Assembly: GCA_963920635.1 (NCBI GenBank)
Contig: OY987298.1
Span: 116,984,035-117,048,034 of the forward strand
DNA length: 64,000 nt
Direction of reading: 5' to 3'
Source: Pseudeuparius sepicola
Taxonomy: Eukaryota > Arthropoda > Insecta > Coleoptera > Anthribidae
Both the position numbers and the translations under genes were made by a program. This document shows positions 1-11,432 of the stretch, one piece after another (position 1 is the first letter of the stretch; each line of letters begins with the position of its first letter). The notes beneath the pieces were generated by a model. That model did not search any database. It had not been told where the DNA came from and saw only the letters and a program-made list of their open reading frames with translations.

Positions 1-114
1 AAAAGCCCCGCAGTTCAGACAGTTTGAGACGCTTCGAATGACGCCACCGCGAAATACTAAACACTACCTACCTTTTGTTAATTAACCTAAACACGGCGAT
101 AAAGGCATGAGTAT
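1..114. other. Unassigned left flank
   Basis: Short flank before the microsatellite tail of the LINE. No coding or repeat signal recognised. Confidence 0.4.
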
Positions 115-551
115 TTAATAATAATAATAATAATAATATGACTTTATTTTACCTGGCGGGATGTCAGCTAATAGCTGCTTGAAGTCCAACCAGGGCAAAG
201 TATCTTAGAATAAGTCCTTATAATAATTTAAACACATGCAACACCAACAAAAATATAATATAGCATTATCAGAACCTTAAAACCTAACAACTAAAACTAA
301 GCAAACCATAATCACAATGCGCAAGTAAAACGAACAGTAAAAGTAAGGGGGAAGCAGGTAAAAAACACACAATTACAACACTTAGCCCAAGAGATCGCAG
401 ACAATAAGGGACTTAATTTTTCTCTTAAAAGAAGACATAGGCAGAATCTTAATGGTGCTCGGTATTTTATTAAAAATATGGGAACTCATATATGAAAAAG
501 ATCCCCTAAACTGGGAGGTGCGGTGACTAGGCCGCATGTTCAAACTGTATC

Positions 552-962
552 CTACAAATCATAAATTTGCATTATGATATGGTCTCTCAGACACAACTTG
601 GCTTTAAGATAAACAGGTATTCCTCTCAGTAACACTATGTGAGTGAGGCAGGCCAAACGCAGAAGCCATCTTTGACGCATAGTAAGCCAGCCCAACATTT
701 TTATATGCGGAGTAACATGCTCCCTTCTCGGCACCCCAACAATAAAACGGACGCAAGCGTTTTGCACTTTTTGCAATCTATATGCCTCCAACTGCGACAA
801 ACAACGACCGTATATTAGGTCGCAATACTCAATCCTGCTCAAAATTAGGGCATCTGACAGTTTACTTTTACACTTTGTCGGGAGAATGTTTCTAAAACTA
901 TAAAGTGATCTCAACCCCGCATATGAGCCCTTCACCACCCTATTAATGTGAAAGTTAAACAA
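552..962 (-). pseudogene. LINE RT thumb / C-terminal segment, frameshifted
   Basis: Direct continuation of the upstream reverse transcriptase in a different frame. The thumb-type segment reads HINRVVKGSYAGLRSLYSFR, then LSDALILSRIEYCDLIYG and LQKVQNACVRFIVGVPRREH, matching the conserved region after RT7 in CR1/L2/Jockey ORF2 proteins. The join near 950-960 is a simple frameshift, since the preceding frame ends just before the expected HINRV. Downstream is 3'UTR to the ATT tail. Confidence 0.75.
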
Positions 963-1954
963 CTGTCAAACGTCACACCGAGATTTCTAATCGATGATAC
1001 ATGTTCCAACTCCTGACCATCTATATATAACTTAATAACAGCACTCTTGTATTTACTTCTCTTAGAGGCGAATGTTATCACAGCCGATTTTTTTGAGTTA
1101 ACATTCAAAGCATGGCTGTTAAACCACTCGCTAACTCTGTTGACATCTGAGGATAACCTGACATTGGCTTCAATGTGATCGTCCGGGTGGTAAGATAAGT
1201 AGATCTGCGTATCATCGGCATAAGATTGCATTGAGCTATAACTGATAACTGTACTAAGGTCCGACATATACAAGGTAAAAAGCACCGGACCCAGTATTGA
1301 GCCCTGAGGCACTCCTTTAACAAGCTCTCTCTCGTCAGATACCGCATTTCCCACTTTAACTTTTTGCGACCGGAAAGACAAGTAATGACGAAACCACATT
1401 ATAGCTGTTTCATTAAAACCAAGGTAATGAAGTTTTGCGAGCAGAAGGCGATGATCTAAGCAATCAAACGCCTTACTCAGATCAAGCATAACCGCAGTTG
1501 TAACACAAGACTTATCTATAGCACGCAAGTAATCGTCACATATATCTGTCAGGGTGGTAACCGTACTGTGACCCCCTCGAAATCCTGATTGGGTATCGGG
1601 AATTAATTTAAATTTATTAATGTGTTCATTAAAAGTAATTTTTGAAAAAAGTGGCAAGATACTTATGGGCCTGAAATCACAGGGGGCAGTCGGACTATCA
1701 ACTTTAGGTAATGGTTTAACAGTAGCCAATTTCCACAATTTGGGCACAACGCCATCCTCAATCGAAACGTTTATTATATGTGTCAACGCATCAACACAAA
1801 AAGGCATTAAAAGGCTAACAATCCTGAGACTTAATCCATCATGCCCCGCAGCGTTTGATTTTATTTTAGAAAATGCCCCCAAAACTTCATGAGATGTGAC
1901 CAATCTTTTTCTGTACGTGCGCATATTTCGACAGAATCGTTTCACGTAACGCAA
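932..1954 (-). pseudogene. LINE reverse transcriptase domain (partial)
   Basis: A 340-residue open frame carrying most of a non-LTR reverse transcriptase. In order: HDGLS (RT0), WKLATVKPLPKV (RT1), DFRPISILPLFSKI (RT2), LIPDTQSGFRGGHST (RT2a), VMLDLSKAFDCLDH (RT3, first catalytic Asp), VKGVPQGSILGPVLF (RT4), QSYADDTQIYLS (RT5, catalytic YADD) and LGVTFDSCLTF (RT7). All three catalytic aspartates are present. The stretch after FSKI looks a few residues short compared with the family. The frame then breaks: the next segment continues in another frame at 552-962. There is no N-terminal endonuclease. The first Met is only the first one available in a truncated copy, not a true start. Confidence 0.85.
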
Positions 1955-3239
1955 TTTAAAAAAGGTTAGTGCGGACCTAACGAACCCTCAGCTTATCATT
2001 ATCGTGCTGGGGAGTTTTAAGGTTATTTGTTATCGCATGTATTGAGTTTTTGGTTGACGCTCGTAACCTCTCAAAATTTACAATAAAGAGGGTTGAAAAT
2101 TAAAACAATTTAAATCGACGAAGATTTACTGACCTCATTGCGCATTCCATATGAAGAATGCCTTCTTTTTGAAGTGTAATTAAGGCCTTGATGTTTTACC
2201 TTCCTGTGAATTAGATAGGCACGATAATTTGCTTCGCATGTTATACATTATACATATTCGTTACACAGTTAAGGGCAAGCCTTAGATCAAATATTTGATA
2301 GAGCATGCACTGTAACTTATCATGAAGTGGAATATAAATGCTGTATATTATTTAATACCTATTGCAAATTTACACCTACAAGGTTTTATAGCTACATTTT
2401 ATATAATGGTATCTATTTATGTCTTGCAGGCGCAGATCCAAAATATTCTTCGTGATCTGGTCTACTAAAGTTGTTATATGCAGGGGAAAAAATTCTAATT
2501 TCAATTAAAGGCATGTAAAATATGACACCTCGTTACACCTAATGTACCTCAGAAATTCATCAGCGGATTTTTTCAAATTTGGAGTGGCGTAGATTAGCGC
2601 AAAGAAAGAGGGTTCATTATCGGGCAAACCATACTAGGGCAAATTTTAATGCAAATCTAACGTCATGTTTGTATTTGTATTTAGGACCCTTCAAAATAAC
2701 CGTTTTGGCAAATGTCTCGAAAATTGTTAGTTTTTTTGTAAATTGTTGCGCTATTTATATTTTCTAAATCAATTTTTGGTCTTATTTATTACTAAACTAT
2801 GTTTGATAGTTGTTAAATACACATAATCATTGCATAATAGTAGGTATATTGTATGTTGAGAGCATAAAGTGAGCTCTTGTCGCTTGCACATGAAAATTGC
2901 TGTTTGAGGCGCAACCGAAAGCAGCAATCATGTAAAAGCGGCGAAACTACTTTTATCTCGAAATATGCATAATATTTTTTCGACGACTGTGCGTATAGGT
3001 ACTAAGACAATAATAAATACTACCTGTTTTAGAGTTTTTGTTTATATTCACTTATATTTTTAGTTTAACATGAAAAACAGTAAATTGCAATTTTCTTACT
3101 AAAAATACCTAATAGGAATAACTAAGTTTAGGTTTAATTATTAAATCGTTTCCTACAAGTATTATGAATCTTTATAATAAATATTATAAATTATAGTAAA
3201 ATTTTGACAGTTCTGAAGGACAATAGGTTCACTTCTCTC
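1955..3239. other. AT-rich unassigned stretch
   Basis: No recognisable protein, inverted repeat or promoter. Open frames are short and have no family resemblance. Confidence 0.4.
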
Positions 3240-3655
3240 GTTGACTACAGTTGCGAGGCCAATGATAAAGACAGGCCATGGCGCTAACGCATAATCGCGT
3301 AGTCACGTGACCAACTTAGTCCTATATAAGAAAAGGCATTTTTGGAGATAAGTAGAAAAAACAAATTTAGTAACATTTGGCGAGTTTTCTTTCATCTATT
3401 ACATTATTGGTTTTTCGGTGAGGTGCGCTACGTCTGCCTGATGAGGGCCAACAAGCCCGAAACAGGTACCTGTCGTGGTCTGCACACCTCCGAAAGACCC
3501 ATACATAATTTCCATTAGATATTGGAAACTAGTTTGGTGTTGCCAATTACCAAAGCATTTTGTCCCATATGCCACGAGCCATTTCTTGGCTGGTGACATT
3601 TTCTTCCTGGCTTTTGTAATATGTATAAATATAATATATACAGACTCAAGTTAAT
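3240..3655 (+). repeat. Repeat Y, copy 1 (hammerhead-bearing)
   Basis: Dispersed repeat shared with 12100-12265 and 12565-12615, with partial copies at 14205-14310 (inverted) and 16634-16760. Conserved parts, in order: a block containing CGCATAATCGCGTAGTCA; a TATA-like TCCTATATAAG near 3320; a purine-rich tract; the hammerhead ribozyme at 3420-3490; a block around TTCCATTAGATATTGGA; and a distal TTCTTCCTGGCTTTTGTAAT segment. A promoter-like box plus a type I hammerhead is the layout described for Penelope-like element pseudo-LTRs and for retrozymes. I see no coding sequence here, so which of the two is undecided. Confidence 0.65.
3420..3490 (+). ncRNA. Hammerhead ribozyme (type I)
   Basis: All core elements are in order. 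Box 1 is CTGATGA (3438-3444). Stem II is GGGC/GCCC (3445-3448 with 3455-3458), closing a six-base loop. Box 2 is GAAA (3459-3462). Stem III is short: ACAGG pairs with CCTGT around a minimal UA loop. The site is GTC, with cleavage expected after C3474. Stem I closes with C3437-G3475 and a few GU pairs, then an internal loop, then a distal GAGGTG/CACCTC helix (3420-3425 with 3485-3490). Open stem I with a weak stem III is the type I arrangement found in Penelope-like elements and retrozymes, where activity usually needs dimeric RNA. The fold is directly visible; activity is inferred. Confidence 0.88.
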
Positions 3656-5299
3656 TTTTACGGATTTCGCTCATTCTGCACAATGACTACGTTTATCTCG
3701 TGACAACTCGATCGGATTGAAATGGATCCGATTGAGTTATGTCAAATCTTTTACAATTATATGTTTACATCATCAGTATTGAATCCTACGGTTTTCAATT
3801 CTCTCTAGGACATTAACTTATTATACTTATTCCACAGTTGGTTGGTGCACATTCTGGCCAACTTCTGTTTGGAAATAGCGGCTTGAATTGAAATTTTAAA
3901 TATGATTGCATTTCAATCTGTAGGGTTTACGCCGTCTATTTTAATCCGCTTCAGTGAATTCAAACCTCTGGATCGAACGCAGATAACCGAGATAAACGTA
4001 GTCAATGAATGTGGGGCGGAGTACAATTATTATCACTTTCCTCACTATCACTTATTTTATCCATCTTTTTATTTTAATAAAATGAATAGAATCGTAAACG
4101 TGACAGATACGCGTCTTAGATTAAAACACTGACCAGCGATTGACATCCAAGGCCTACTGCGATTGGAAACCTAAAATGCACGGCGATCGGCAAACTTGTA
4201 AAAACGCACGCTGCCCAACAAATGTCGTATTTTTGTTGTAAAATGTAAAAATGTAAAAAATTATACTTTCTAACCCAATTGTCGAAAAAATATGTTATAC
4301 AGTGACCGGTATGGCTTGAAATAAAAAAAATAAATGTCAATGGGGCTACATTAGGCATGTCTCGAAAGTAAAGATTGTGCGTCGTAGAGAAAAATAGTAG
4401 GTAGGTATAAGAGAATGTTGTTTGCAATGAAAAAGTATACAAAAGTGCAAAAATCATCGGCTTAAATTTACAAAATGAAATTTGTTTTATCGTTAGTTGC
4501 GGTTTTCTCATTTGCCCGTCAAGGAAACTTTAGGCTACCATATTCTAACAATTATTCAACTCTTTCGCGCTAAATAAGGAGACGTTTATACCGTTGATAT
4601 TTAATTGCGAACATGAAAGAACCCAGAGAATATGTGCTGAACAAGCATTTTTTTATTGCGCTACGCAAAATAGAGCCCAAGTTTCACAAGAACAAATTTT
4701 CTTATGGCATTTTACATTGCATTGTAAACAACGTTCTCTTATACCATTTTTCTCTACGACGTAAAATAAGTGTACGTTACTCTTGTGCCTCCTTTAAGTT
4801 TTTGACTCCCCCTCGTATACCGTGATATCCGCTTTTTCGGGCCCTATTTTGGTTTCACGGCATGTCTACATGGTTGCATCTAGCCCCAAAAGCAGTTTTT
4901 TATTTTGGCGGAAAATAAAAAACATCCCATTTGTTACGCCCGCGATCACTGCATGTAAAAAGGAACAACAGCTGTCAAATTAGGCATTTTATTTGTGCCA
5001 AAATAATATGTCGCCATCTAGGAGGTATATTTGAACAAAATGTTGGCACAACGATTAATTTTGCGTTGTGTTTTTACTTCAGCACCAATGAACTGTTAAT
5101 AAGTTTGAGAGATATTGTTCTTCTTACGGTACAATATTTTACTGGTATAATAGTAATAGCTGCTTTTCGCAGACATTTTTGTTTTTTATTAATTGTTTAC
5201 GTTCGGTAACCTTTTATTTTACAAATTGATAAGTTGGTACATTACAGAGTTTGGATTTATATGTCTAATAATATTGTGTTTAAATTTTGCCTAAAGTTT
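3656..5299. other. AT-rich unassigned stretch
   Basis: No gene recognised. A roughly 20-bp inverted pair with core GACTACGTTTATCTCG lies at about 3682-3703 and 3988-4010 and may mark a small MITE of ~330 bp, but the arms are too short to be sure. Confidence 0.35.
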
Positions 5300-5379
5300 T
5301 GAATATCTTATGGTATTTCTTAGGGCGTTAAACACAAATATCGCCACCTAAAATTAGCCCTAATATGATATTTTTTTTC

Positions 5380-5905
5380 CAAAATGGGTCACTTTTCTTC
5401 CTCAAACCTTCACCGATGGATATATTAGATTGAAAGTTTAGACAAGAAGTAGAGCAGAAATGAGAATTTTTACATCTCTACCAAAGTTTTCCATTCTTGG
5501 CCAATTTTTTTGAACTTTGGCCTTGGTGAACACCGTATAATAACTTACAGTATAGAAATTGTTTGCAAGGAGTTTTGAACTAGGGCCAATTCGATGGTAC
5601 CTACTAATCCATTTTTTCTTAAAAAAGGCCTAATATGTTTTGGTGATTTTTGGGTGTATTCTTTTAGTAACAGTATATGACTATAAAAAAAAAATTCACA
5701 ATATGTAGAGCTCTTCGAGTACTATAGGCTGAAAACAGTTTTTTGAAAATCGGTCCATCTTTCGAAAAATACGGAACGGTCTCTACTCAAAGTGAAATAC
5801 ACTGTAGATGTGTATGTACCCTATAGGTAAAAAAAATGGTATTGAAAATTGACTGGGGGTTTTGAGATATGGCAAAACCAACTGCACTATACATTTTTTC
5901 CTTAA
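5380..5905. repeat. Repeat W, copy 1
   Basis: Shares several blocks with 21040-21240 (inverted) and 21855-22110. Examples are GAGCTCTTCGAGT followed by GAAAATCGG..C, and a block around CCTAATATG with TTTTGGTGATTTTTGGG. Three diverged copies in both orientations indicate a dispersed noncoding repeat of at least 500 bp. No coding capacity or termini recognised. Confidence 0.55.
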
Positions 5906-6044
5906 AGAAACGCCAGGTATATTTTCGAAAATTTTGGGGGTCTTCTTTTAATCATGGAAAATGCGTAAATATCAAAAAATTATATATCAGAATGTATACG
6001 TGTTTTGGAGTACTTTACTAGCTCATAAATAATAAAATATTATT

Positions 6045-6560
6045 TATTATTGTCTAATAAGATAAACACTAGATAGATCGAAGTCCAATCGCCGAGTCGG
6101 CAAAATCTGCTAGTATAAATTCGGCGCCAGCCACAAGCTGGGCATCAGTAAGCTCCACTTATTAGCAGCTACTCGATCACTGACCACCCTCTGTGGTCTG
6201 GCCTGGCAACGGATCCCGCTTATTAGCCTACATGTCCAGGTGAGGCTCCGAGGGGCAGACCACAGCGCCCCCGGGTACTGTTGAAGTTGTCAGTGGGTCA
6301 GCAGCGGCATCGCGCCGCCGGGTCAAGGGCGCAGCTCGCGCCCCGGTCACTTCCACGTACTATCGGATCGGTCGCGTCGGTCCACAGTCCGCGCTACCCC
6401 CGCCGTGGTCCAGATACTGTTAGAGGCATATTCTGTGAGTGGAAGAATAAACACTCTACTTTGTACCTACTGTCTTCTTCAATCTGTCCTTCGAGACTCC
6501 CGTACCCATTGATCCCGGCAAGCCGCGAGGGACAACAGGGTTCTCTCGTGGCACACACAG
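6045..6560 (+). repeat. LTR-like block with TATA, initiator and poly(A) signal
   Basis: A compositionally distinct, GC-rich block in AT-rich surroundings. TATAAAT at 6114-6120 is followed 33 bp later by TCAGT at 6145-6149, the canonical arthropod initiator, and by AATAAA at 6446-6451. This is the U3-R-U5 order of a retrotransposon LTR, with R running from about 6147 to about 6470. A TG start near 6051 and an end near 6560 are plausible, but I could not define a TSD, primer-binding site or second LTR. A solo LTR or the start of a decayed element are both possible. Confidence 0.5.
6114..6149 (+). promoter_or_regulatory. TATA box plus TCAGT initiator
   Basis: TATAAAT at 6114 and GCATCAGTA centred on 6147 have canonical arthropod core-promoter spacing. 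Confidence 0.55.
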
Positions 6561-7109
6561 GGCATTTCCAGCCCGATGTGACAGTATTATTTTGGTGTTT
6601 TTAATATACAAAACCCTAAATAATGAACGTATTGTTCGAGAATCAATCTCCCGCGTCTTCGCCAGGGCGATGCGTCGAATACGTTTTAATGTCTTGGGTG
6701 CGGCGCGGCGGTCCGCATTCAGAGCGCTATTTATTGGCACGTGACCGGGATCCGGAACGTCGGGTCCCACACCGAGCCTTAGGAACGCAAAACTCGCAGA
6801 ATGCCGAATATAAATTTAACCTTTAGATTACGCTTGCAACCCCTGTTTGACGAATCAGTATTTCTTTATATCGGTCCGTCCATAAATAGACAGGGGTGGA
6901 CGTCCCAACCCTTGGTTAGGAGGTCGACCGAGCGGTCACCGAAGCCAATATAAAGAGAATTTAAACTGGGTGCCCTAATTTCTTTCGGAGATACGGTGCA
7001 TCAATGTTTGTACTTGAATCCTTAAGAAAACCTCCGTTGTCTCTGACGATTAAGGTTGGTGTTCTTTTTTAATTTTCATAATTTTAAACAAACACTTTGT
7101 TTTTTTTTG
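6561..7109. other. Unassigned, moderately GC-rich
   Basis: Mixed composition, possibly the decayed interior of the element whose LTR-like block precedes it. Short open frames on both strands resemble no family I know. Confidence 0.35.
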
Positions 7110-7182
7110 TTTAAAACTGTTTTTTTGTGTCAAACATGTTTTTTTCCTATTAAAAAACATGTTTAAACCTAGTTTTAAACAG
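7110..7182. repeat. Nested hairpin
   Basis: Outer arms GTTTAAAACT / AGTTTTAAAC enclose inner arms AAACATGTTTTTT / AAAAAACATGTTT with a small loop. Two nested palindromes give a stem of over 20 bp. Confidence 0.6.
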
Positions 7183-8068
7183 ACCAAAGATCATACCCGA
7201 ATATCATGATATTTGACAGTACTTGACAGTTGAATTCTTGGCTATGCAACCAAATACACTCAAGCTAGTATATTATTATGCAGTTGGATAAATGTGTAAT
7301 CATAAGGGGGAGAGAGAGAGAGGAACAAGGAAGGAAAAGGAGAGCTGTAGTAAAAGAGCTGTCAAGTGGGTCGGTCAAGTCAATGGTGTTAATTGTCATT
7401 GTTAATCAACAAAAATTATTTGATCCAGCCTCCAGCCAACAGAGCAACAGAGACAATAGGTATCTGTGATCCATCCAGTCTCATCCTCAACAGGCAAACA
7501 ACAGACAATAGGGAATAATTATTATTTCTATCTTTGTCTTGTATGGTATCCCGTCAATCCAATATTAAAGAGTGTTGTGTAGTATTGTACCACTTTCCTA
7601 AATAATGGCTGGCAGAAGGAAAGATTTAATATGGCAATACTTTGTCGATGTCGATGTCGAAGAAAATACAGAAAATAAAATAGTATAGTAAACAAGTGAT
7701 ATGTAAAGTACCTAACCTGCGCACCAACTGTTAATATCAATTTTAATAAAATTTGCTGCAACACGATTTTTCTATAGTTTCTAGTCTGATGTTGGTCTTA
7801 CCACCGGTTGCCATTAAAAATTGAAAACTGAGAAAATTAGACGTTTATCTTTCCACTTCACATCTAAGGTGTGATAAGGTGTGAATGCCGAATTGAATTG
7901 ATAGTATATTATTTAACAATTTCTTTTTATAACTTTGGGTAATTATCATATTTGAAAAATATATAATAATTATTACTATATTAACACCTACACAATACTC
8001 CAAAATATAACTACCTACCCCTACCCTAGAAAAAACTGAATGCTTGTGCGGGGAGGAGTTAAAGTTAA
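7183..8068. other. AT-rich unassigned stretch
   Basis: A purine-rich GAGAGAG tract near 7310. No gene recognised. Confidence 0.35.
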
Positions 8069-8395
8069 CTCCAAGCTAAAATCATTTTTAAAAGCTATAC
8101 TTACCAGCAACCTACAGAACCACCACCTATTTTTTTAAATGAAAAACTCGCTAGCATAGCAAGCAACAATGAACTTTCTACTTGTTTATCAGCAAAAAAG
8201 AGAACTTTCAATGTAGTCTTGGGAAAAAAATATGCTTACATTTTCCCTTTCGTGGAGACATCGAATAAGATCACATTTGGGTTTGATGGAGAGTGCCATC
8301 TCTCTTCATATCACTTCCAACATGTGTGCCCGTATTCCATATTTCATATATTTTATAAAGGACGAAGGTTAGGTGGAAGATTTATAGAACTTTAA
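8069..8395 (+). CDS. Unrecognised open frame lacking ATG (possible exon or relic)
   Basis: A 108-codon frame lies between TAA at 8066 and TAA at 8393, unusually long for local AT-rich sequence. It has no ATG near its 5' end, so it would have to be an internal or terminal exon or part of a decayed mobile-element gene. The translation contains EPPPIFLNEKLAS, TFNVVLGKKYAYIFPFVE and GFDGECHLSSYHFQHVCP, a mix of charged and aromatic residues that looks protein-like. I cannot match it to a family. A weak acceptor-like TTTTTAAAAG precedes it. No neighbouring exon was found. Chance remains possible. Confidence 0.2.
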   Translation, partial: LQAKIIFKSYTYQQPTEPPPIFLNEKLASIASNNELSTCLSAKKRTFNVVLGKKYAYIFPFVETSNKITFGFDGECHLSSYHFQHVCPYSIFHIFYKGRRLGGRFIEL

Positions 8396-9077
8396 TTCAT
8401 TTTTATGCTCTCGCAAATTTTCCAAAGAAACGCTAATGGATTTGCGAGAAAAGTGAGATAAGTATCAAATATTCGTTAACGAACAAATTAATTAATTCGA
8501 TTAATTCGACCCGACGTTGGCTTGCTTATTTGTTTTAATTGTACGAATTTCACAAACGAAATCAGTATTTTAGTCCGTAAAACATCTGTGATAATAGGTA
8601 ATTAAAAAAATTAAAATCATTCTAGGCATTATCACTTGAAATGAAAATAAAAAGAATTGATCTAATTACCTAATACAGAAAGTTAAAATTGCAGAAAAAC
8701 AAAATATTTTTAAGTACAACATACCCTCTTCGTATACTATGCGTATGTGGGCCAATAATTTAGACAACTACTGTCTTGTGGACTGTGGAGCTTTCCTCTA
8801 AAATCTTGTTTGGTTAGTTTCGAATTTCAGCCAGAGGGACGGACGGCCTTTTTGGTATCCAGTAAATTCACATCAGCATTTAACGGCCCATTAGACCATG
8901 TCAAGTACATAACAGCTCGGAGTATCACTATTTAGTGTCGATATAGTAAATAGAAACTGTTCGATCGGAAATGAGAAATGCTGAGAAGATATTATAGCTA
9001 TCTAAAAAGTCTGCTTTTTATGTTTCTGGCTAGAATTTATACAGTCATAATGTAATGTTTGCTTCTGGGGTATACTA
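8396..9077. other. AT-rich unassigned stretch
   Basis: No features recognised. Confidence 0.35.
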
Positions 9078-9497
9078 TACAGTGAGCACGTAAAGGTTGG
9101 AATAAATTCGTAAAATGTTGTACTGTGCGATTTAAAAAAAACGCTTCGACACGTCCAACATAATTTTGAAAAGCGCATATTTTAACATATTTGTCGTTTT
9201 TCTGACGTCATTACTAACCAAGCCATGACGTCATCTATATATTTTTTAAATGGCAACCACTATTTTTGATAGCATCATTTAAAAGAACGCACTTTCCTTG
9301 TATCGGTACTCTAATAATAATATATTACATAAAACAAATTTTCATAAATTTTAAATTTAACATAAATTATTAAGTTTTTAGACATTTCTTTATAAGACGA
9401 CTGTACCTATACATTGTAGTGGTTATTTTTTGCTCAGTTCCATTTTTAAAAAGGCTTAATTTTTAATCGAACAGTACAACAGTACGTGCTCTCTGTA
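9078..9497. mobile_element. TA-flanked MITE with TACAG..CTGTA ends
   Basis: About 420 bp with inverted ends: left TACAGTGAGCACGTA, right TACGTGCTCTCTGTA. The similarity continues inward (GTTGTACTGT-CGAT). TA dinucleotides flank both ends, as expected of a Tc1/mariner-type target duplication. No coding sequence. Confidence 0.65.
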
Positions 9498-9660
9498 TAC
9501 TGAGGTTGGAGTACGAGTATTGTGAAAATGAGAGTCATTATTAAAAATCGATTTTTATTGGCTATTGCACAGTGGCTTAAAGCATATAATCTATTTTCCC
9601 GATAGAAGATTGGAATAGTTACACTTAATTAATTTTTAATAAACTTCTGCCTTAATAATA

Positions 9661-10138
9661 TACAGTGTGTCCCCGGCTTTTTAATATTAAAAACCATTTT
9701 TGATCAAAAAGTTCCTATAAACATGCGTGTATATACCTACCCTTAGTTTTCTGGATACAGAGCCTTTAAGAAAATAATTTTCATATTTTATTTTGTATCT
9801 CTGGAACGAGAAGAGAGGTATCAATTTCAAATTGGATATGTATAATAGATATCTCACAAGTATACGGATAAAATGTGATAACATGTAGAAAAGCGTTGAA
9901 CACACCATCTGGCTAATTTTGGGATTCTGATGCCAGCTATGCATAAAAATGATTTTTTCAAATTTCTTAAGAAATAACACACTCGCGAAAATTGTACAGG
10001 AAATTATTTCTCTTACAAATATGTATTAGAAATCTCGATCTCTCTTTTCGTTCCAAAGATAAAAATAAATAACAATGTAGTAGCGTCCTCGGATAATAAA
10101 TACTATAAAGAAATGTAACCGTGGGATAGGGGACACAC
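9661..10138. mobile_element. Diverged fold-back element
   Basis: Starts TACAGTGTGTCCCC and ends with GGGGACACAC. Inner arms also pair (TCTCTGGAACGAGAAGAGAG near 9797 with its complement near 10037). Same terminal style as the fold-backs at 42.5-47.1 kb. The right terminus has drifted, so the end is approximate. Confidence 0.5.
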
Positions 10139-10234
10139 CAAAAAGAAACGAATTTGGATTTGCAAAATTGCCGACGTTCCGATGTTTAGGTATTTACATC
10201 TTACTCAAGGCCAAGAAAATACAGAAAATGTAAT

Positions 10235-11432
10235 TAGGGATGAGCAAATTTCACTTTTCCAGGGAAAGTGAAATTTCACTTTGAAATTTTCGCGAAACTT
10301 TCGAAATTTATGAAATTTAAAGAAATTTTCGCGAAATATTTGAAACTTTCAATGTGATGTTGAAATTTATGAAATTTAAAGAAAGTTTCACGTGAAAATT
10401 TCGCAATAACTTCCTATAGAAATTTTCGCGAAACTTTCGAAATTTATGAAATTTAAAGACATTTTCGCGAAATATTTGAAACTTTCAAAGTGATGTTGAA
10501 ATTTATGAAATTTAAAGAAAGTTTCACGTGAAAATTTTGCAATAACTTCCTATAGAAATTTTCGCGAAACTTTCGAAATTTAAAGAAATTTTCTCGAAAT
10601 ATTTGAAACTTTCAATGTGATGTTGAAATTTATGAAATATAAAGAAAGTTTCACGTGAAAATTTCGCAATAGATTCCTATAGAAATTTTCGCGAAACTTT
10701 GAAATATTTGAAACTTTCAATGTGATGTTGAAATTTATGAAATTTAAAGAAAGTTTCACGTGAAAATTTTGCAATCATTTCCTATAAACAGTCCCCACCC
10801 AAGCCCAAAAATTATGTATGTGTATGAAGTGGCATAGGTATAGAGTTTCCCAGATAGAGATAGTAGTAGTAGTATTTATTAATCACAAAACATACAGAGT
10901 GTATAGGTGACAAGTCAGATAAGACGTTACGCTCGATTATCTCAGCAATTTTTGGGCTAAGTTGATATTTCAAAAACTAAACTTGTGTAGTTTTTCCAAG
11001 AAACCGCATGCAGTAAAGAAAAAACAATCGAGCAAAAAATATAAGTTTTGACCAAAAAACTATTTTTTTGAAAAAATCAAAATGGCGGATTACAGCGGTT
11101 TTTGTTATAAATCATTAGTGGAACAAAAATGTATTTGTTTATTTTGTTATATCACTTCCCGTTTAACAGCCGGCGCGGGCGCATCCAAATTAAATGAAGG
11201 GATTGTGGCCTGCCGCATATGTTTTCGCGAAACATTAATGAAATATATAGAAAGTTTCGCGTTTTTAAGGAAATTTCTGAGAAAGTTTCGCGAAATTTAT
11301 GAAATGAAACTTTCCCTTGAAACTTTCGAAAATTTCACTGAAATTTCACTTCATGGGATAAGCGAAATATTTCACTTTTGAAAGTTTCAAATGTGAAAAT
11401 TTCAAATGAAACTTTCAAACGGCACAACTCTA
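10235..11432. mobile_element. Non-autonomous hAT-type element with internal tandem repeats
   Basis: Flanked by a perfect 8-bp duplication AATGTAAT (10227-10234 and 11433-11440), the length made by hAT transposases. Imperfect inverted ends: left TAGGGATGAGCA, right complement TAGAGTTGTGCC. At 1,198 bp it has no transposase. The left half is a tandem array of a GAAATTT/TTCGCGAAA-rich unit. The right end carries the same vocabulary (AAAGTTTCGCG) degenerately. The ~420-bp middle is unrelated and of unknown origin. The TSD is seen directly; the superfamily is inferred from TSD length and end sequence. Confidence 0.75.
10255..10790. repeat. 136-bp tandem repeat, about four units
   Basis: The marker CCTATA recurs at 10413, 10549, 10676 and 10781, spacings of 136, 127 and 105, so the last two units have small internal deletions. 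Units are built from AAATTTATGAAATTTAAAGA, GTTTCACGTGAAA and the palindrome TTTCGCGAAA. Confidence 0.85.

Larger units (their letters stand above)
115..1954 (-). mobile_element. 5'-truncated CR1/L2-group LINE
   Basis: Non-LTR retrotransposon on the minus strand. Its 3' end is an (ATT)n microsatellite (plus-strand AAT repeats at about 115-141), as in CR1/L2-type LINEs that end in short tandem repeats rather than poly(A). Only the reverse transcriptase and the region after it remain. The endonuclease that should lie upstream is missing, so the copy is 5'-truncated near 1954, the usual result of incomplete target-primed reverse transcription. I did not find a convincing target-site duplication. 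The clade call rests on RT motif style and the 3' tail; Jockey is the main alternative. Confidence 0.8.

Noticed and set aside
4116..4511. 131-residue minus-strand open frame
   Set aside because: Phe/Tyr/Ile-rich translation typical of AT-rich noncoding DNA; no domain.
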